A stretch of 14,389 nt of DNA from Ruminococcaceae bacterium UBA6392 (GTDB taxonomy: Bacteria > Bacillota > Clostridia > Oscillospirales > Acutalibacteraceae): contig DJQG01000004.1 in NCBI GenBank assembly GCA_002438685.1, forward strand, positions 1 through 14,389, written 5' to 3'. Below the pieces are notes generated by a model. It ran no database searches. It saw only the letters and a program-made list of their open reading frames with translations, and was not told where the DNA came from. The position numbers were made by a program, and so were the translations under genes. Below are positions 14,167 to 14,389 of the stretch, piece by piece. Position 1 is the stretch's first letter. Each line of letters starts with the position of its first letter.

Positions 14167-14200
14167 ATAATAACCCGCGAAAATTAAAGAAAGATTAGAG
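14167..14200 (-). promoter_or_regulatory. Possible response-regulator-controlled promoter of the PepSY gene
   Basis: A TATTAT -10 candidate (minus strand, 14167-14172) lacks a good -35. Instead, on the plus strand, ATTAAAG (14183-14189) and ATTAGAG (14194-14200) repeat directly with an 11-nt period over the -35 zone, as OmpR/PhoB-type regulator sites often do. No such regulator is in the window. Confidence 0.3.
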
Positions 14201-14308
14201 CGCAGAAATTTTTTTGGAAAGTTTTTTACTTGTAAAAGCGGTAAGCTGTAGGGCGGTAAATTGGGATTTATTTATTACTTGAGCGATAGCAAAGTAACAA
14301 CAAGTGAC

Positions 14309-14389
14309 TCAAATAATTTTTATAATCAGATCTCCAATAGCCGCGCCGCAGTGTTTGATAAGCCAACGGAGACGGGCGAGGGAACGGCT
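14309..14389 (-). CDS. Possible 3' end of a gene entering from the right edge
   Basis: A minus-strand frame is open from the right edge to TGA at 14309-14311, 26 residues ending RWLIKHCGAAIGDLIIKII. The last third of the window edge is GC-rich like coding DNA, while 14201-14308 is AT-rich. The peptide looks plausible but no family is recognised, and 26 open codons can occur by chance. Confidence 0.25.
   Translation of the reverse strand, partial: SRSLARLRWLIKHCGAAIGDLIIKII

Noticed and set aside
1..14389. CRISPR arrays, tRNA/rRNA genes, transposases, toxin-antitoxin or defence genes
   Set aside because: I looked for spaced direct repeats, RNA gene hallmarks and familiar protein motifs on both strands and saw none.

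Overview
The window looks like chromosomal DNA of an uncultured anaerobic Firmicute of the class Clostridia, probably a gut Oscillospirales or Christensenellales type. This is inferred from strong AGGAGG-type ribosome binding sites, TTGACA/TATAAT-type promoters, lipoprotein signal peptides, Big_2 and Listeria-Bacteroides repeat domains, an EKPT stalk, PepSY repeats, and a GC content a little above 50% with many GCG/CGC codons. No rRNA, tRNA, CRISPR array, insertion sequence or phage gene was seen.

Layout. 1-1222: the 3' end of an alpha-L-rhamnosidase gene (GH78), a FMN-dependent azoreductase/quinone reductase, and a terminator. 1223-3641: a promoter region with a spaced inverted repeat, then a 727-residue surface lipoprotein with two B-repeats, an unknown middle region, two Big_2 domains, an Ig/PKD-like domain and an EKPT stalk, closed by a terminator. 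3752-5002 (minus strand): an HD-domain phosphohydrolase with its own promoter, and a TetR-family regulator. 5065-12368 (plus strand): an operon divergent from the TetR gene, with a GPH-family sugar:cation symporter, a GH43 glycosidase, a 43-codon junction ORF, a membrane-anchored SGNH esterase, a complete GH78 alpha-L-rhamnosidase and a lipoprotein of unknown function, ended by a strong bidirectional terminator. 12379-12996 (minus): a flavin-reductase-like protein with a 19-bp-spacer promoter of MerR-activated type. 13016-14119 (minus): a secreted protein of four PepSY repeats with its terminator. 14309-14389 (minus): possibly the tail of another gene.

How the genes may work together. The divergent TetR regulator is the obvious candidate to control the operon, and dyads lie on and after the operon promoter. 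The transporter would import a rhamnose- and/or arabinose/xylose-containing oligosaccharide (pectic or glycosidic). GH43 and GH78 have no export signal and would cleave it in the cytoplasm. The SGNH protein, held outside the membrane, could remove acyl groups before uptake. The operon lipoprotein may sit at the surface in the same process. A second rhamnosidase at the left edge fits a rhamnose-glycan theme.

Most notable point: from about 5580 to about 8040 the base composition falls to roughly 28-52% GC in sampled lines, against about 50-67% on both sides. The change begins in the middle of the transporter gene without breaking its frame. It ends in a short ORF that looks like a recombination junction. 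This suggests a mosaic operon in which most of the transporter plus the GH43 gene were replaced or acquired together. I did not find a clearly new biological system; the best leads are this mosaic block, the unknown lipoprotein domains and the MerR-type promoter lacking a nearby regulator.
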